From Draconibacterium sediminis (GTDB lineage Bacteria > Bacteroidota > Bacteroidia > Bacteroidales > Prolixibacteraceae), in contig NZ_JRHC01000001.1 of NCBI RefSeq assembly GCF_000949475.1, positions 1,798,001 through 1,862,000 on the forward strand: DNA of 64,000 nt, in the 5' to 3' direction. The position numbers were made by a program, and so were the translations under genes. Positions 62,165 through 64,000 of the stretch are shown here, piece by piece. Each line of letters opens with the position of its first letter. The first letter of the stretch is position 1. The notes beneath the pieces were generated by a model, which saw only the letters and a program-made list of their open reading frames with translations, was not told the DNA's origin and did no database searches.

Positions 62165-64000
62165 ATGAATAAATCAAAACCTAAGTCAGTAGTGACAATG
62201 CTAAAATGTCTCCTGTTTTTTGCCGTACTGTTTCCAATCGTTTCGTGTCAAAACAAAACACCACAAACTGATGCCTATCTGTTTACCTATTTTACGGGTA
62301 ATGGGCCGGGGGGTGAGGCCATTCGCTATGCGGTAAGTACCGATGGTTATAACTATCGTGCACTAAACAACAACCAGCCGGTTTTGGATTCCAAAAAAAT
62401 AAGTACGTCGGGTGGTGTTCGCGATCCGCACATTTTACGTGGCGCCGATGGTAAAACCTTTTACATGGTTGCCACCGATTTATATGTGCCCGAACAAGGC
62501 TGGAATAATTTCGCGATGATCTTGATGAAATCGACAGATCTGATTAACTGGAAAACAACAGTAATTAATATTCCTGAGACGTACCCCGAAGAGTATGGTG
62601 ATGTAGACCGTGTTTGGGCACCGCAAACCATTTACGATAAAGCCACAGGAAAATATATGGTTTACTGGTCGATGAAATACAGTGGTTCCCATCCTGATAT
62701 TATTTATTATGCCTATGCCAATAAGGATTTTAGTGGTTTCGAGGCAGCACCAAAACAGTTGTTATACAATCCAACCAACAATGCTTGTATCGACGGGGAT
62801 ATTATTGAAAAAGACGGTAAGTTCTATTTTTTCCACAAGTCGGAAAGTGGTGCACCGGGAATAAAACTGGCTATTTCTGATAAACTCACAGAAGGGTACA
62901 CGTATCCGAATTTTGATCGTGTGGATAAAGAAACGGAACGGGTGGAAGGCTCAGGCGTTTTCAAACTGAATAATTCTGATGAATATATACTAATGTACGA
63001 TGTTTATACCAACGGCCGCTACCAGTTTACAAAAAGCCCTGATTTACAACATTTCGAAGTGATCGACGAGGAGATTTCGATGAATTTTCACCCGCGGCAC
63101 GGTACGGTAATGCCGATTACTACAGAAGAGTATAATCGTTTAATGGCAACTTATGCTAAAACCAACGATTTGTTTATTGATGTCACTGCCGATCAGTTAA
63201 AAAGGAACAATGTACTTATTAACGGGGAGGAAAAGACGATTTATCTTCCTGTAAAAGTAGGCACAGATTTAAGCACATTTGATCCGCAGTTTACCGCCTG
63301 GCGAGGTATTACAGTTGCGCCGCAAGGCCCGCAGGACTTTTCGAAAGGTGCAGTTGACTATACATTTACCATTGTTGGGCAGGAGCCGGTGGTTTACAAC
63401 GTAGCCGCATCAGAACACCATAACCCTGCGTTGGTTGGGTTTTATGCCGATCCGCAAGTGTTGTATTCCAACAAAACCGGGAAATACTACATCTACCCAA
63501 CTTCTGACGGATTTCCGGGTTGGTCGGGCTACTATTTCAAAGTGTTTTCTTCTGATGATTTAGTGAACTGGAAAGATGAGGGCAAAATTCTGGATATGAA
63601 AGCCGGCGATGTGCCGTGGGCTGACGGCAGCTCGTGGGCACCAACCATTGTGGAAAAGAAAGTGGGTGACGATTATAAATACTACTACTATTTCAGCGGA
63701 AACTATGTGGCCGGAGGAGGCAAACAAATTGGGGTAGCGATTGCCGATGATCCAACCGGACCGTTTGTTGCCAGGAAAGAGCCGATGATCAAGGAATCTC
63801 CTGCAGGCAGGGGACAACAAATCGATCCTTGTGCTTTTATCGATCCAGTTTCAGGTAAAGCATACATCTACTGGGGTAATGGTTATCTGGCAGCAGCAGA
63901 GCTGAATGACGATATGCTTTCGATCAAAAAGGAAACAATAAAAGTTTTAACGCCAAAAGGAGGAACGCTTGCTGATTATGCTTTCCGCGAAGGAATTTAT
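62165..64000 (+). CDS. Tandem GH43 lipoprotein, 3' truncated by window edge
   Basis: The frame from ATG 62165 stays open for 612 codons to the last base, so the gene continues to the right. The signal peptide ends PIVSC (Cys28). A first propeller (about 35-330) has D87 (VRDPHIL), D210 (CIDGDII) and E261 (VEGSGVF). A short all-beta linker (about 345-415) follows. A second propeller starts at about 418, with D429 (FYADPQV), D554 (QIDPCAF) and E609 (REGIY at the edge). Both copies therefore keep the GH43 triad, unusual because duplicated domains often lose one site. WAPQTIYD and WAPTIVEK are corresponding blades. The total length is unknown. Confidence 0.87.
   Translation, partial: MNKSKPKSVVTMLKCLLFFAVLFPIVSCQNKTPQTDAYLFTYFTGNGPGGEAIRYAVSTDGYNYRALNNNQPVLDSKKISTSGGVRDPHILRGADGKTFYMVATDLYVPEQGWNNFAMILMKSTDLINWKTTVINIPETYPEEYGDVDRVWAPQTIYDKATGKYMVYWSMKYSGSHPDIIYYAYANKDFSGFEAAPKQLLYNPTNNACIDGDIIEKDGKFYFFHKSESGAPGIKLAISDKLTEGYTYPNFDRVDKETERVEGSGVFKLNNSDEYILMYDVYTNGRYQFTKSPDLQHFEVIDEEISMNFHPRHGTVMPITTEEYNRLMATYAKTNDLFIDVTADQLKRNNVLINGEEKTIYLPVKVGTDLSTFDPQFTAWRGITVAPQGPQDFSKGAVDYTFTIVGQEPVVYNVAASEHHNPALVGFYADPQVLYSNKTGKYYIYPTSDGFPGWSGYYFKVFSSDDLVNWKDEGKILDMKAGDVPWADGSSWAPTIVEKKVGDDYKYYYYFSGNYVAGGGKQIGVAIADDPTGPFVARKEPMIKESPAGRGQQIDPCAFIDPVSGKAYIYWGNGYLAAAELNDDMLSIKKETIKVLTPKGGTLADYAFREGIY

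Noticed and set aside
1-64000. CRISPR arrays, tRNA/rRNA genes, insertion sequences, prophage
   Set aside because: No regularly spaced repeats, no cloverleaf or rRNA-like sequence, and no transposase or integrase reading frame were seen.

Overview
The window is 64 kb of a Bacteroidota genome. It shows SusC/SusD pairs, FecR anti-sigma/ECF sigma pairs, type IX secretion (Por) sorting domains, many lipoprotein or Sec signal peptides, A-rich translation starts without Shine-Dalgarno sequences, and moderate GC. The style resembles marine or environmental Marinilabiliales/Prolixibacteraceae, but that placement is inference. Nearly all of it is glycan-degradation DNA. I saw no rRNA, tRNA, insertion sequence, phage gene or CRISPR array.

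Region A (2-19788, plus strand) encodes an enzyme battery for an arabinose-rich, possibly sulfated and uronic-acid-bearing glycan. It holds the end of a glutaminase-A-like gene, a decayed GH105 fragment beside an intact GH105, a sulfatase, a double DUF1080 protein, a Tat-type Gfo/Idh/MocA oxidoreductase, six GH43-type beta-propeller enzymes, a secreted galactose mutarotase, a GH127 beta-L-arabinofuranosidase and a GH2 enzyme. It ends at a strong intrinsic terminator (19832-19867).

Region B (19898-32385, minus strand) is a complete polysaccharide utilization locus (PUL): ECF sigma factor, FecR anti-sigma factor, SusC with an STN domain, SusD, SusE-like lipoprotein, a 911-residue GH76 mannanase with lectin, CBM6, PA14 and T9SS domains, and a GH43 arabinanase.

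Region C (32673-44308) has a GntR/UTRA regulator divergent from a plus-strand operon: GH92 with an N-terminal carbohydrate-binding-like domain, an unclassified (alpha/alpha)6 lipoprotein, a second GH92, a mannose-6-phosphate isomerase, a ROK sugar kinase and an MFS sugar permease. Together they could release mannose, import it, phosphorylate it and convert it to fructose 6-phosphate.

Region D (44327-61766) is a second PUL: an ECF sigma factor divergent from FecR, then SusC, SusD, SusE-like, GH76, a LamG-GH76-like fusion, GH97, GH92 and GH125. The enzyme set (endo-alpha-1,6-mannanase, alpha-mannosidases, exo-alpha-1,6-mannosidase, probable alpha-galactosidase) points to a branched alpha-mannan or galactomannan. 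In both PULs a terminator-like hairpin lies between the SusE-like gene and the first GH76 gene, and hairpins lie between fecR and susC.

Region E (62165-64000) is the 5' part of a long gene with two GH43 catalytic domains in tandem; it has no stop codon and runs off the right edge.

The likely logic is as follows. T9SS-sorted or lipid-anchored GH76 enzymes cut alpha-mannan outside the cell, SusCD imports fragments, GH92/GH125/GH97 trim them in the periplasm, and the region C operon feeds mannose into glycolysis. Region A and the GH43 genes handle arabinofuranose-containing chains.
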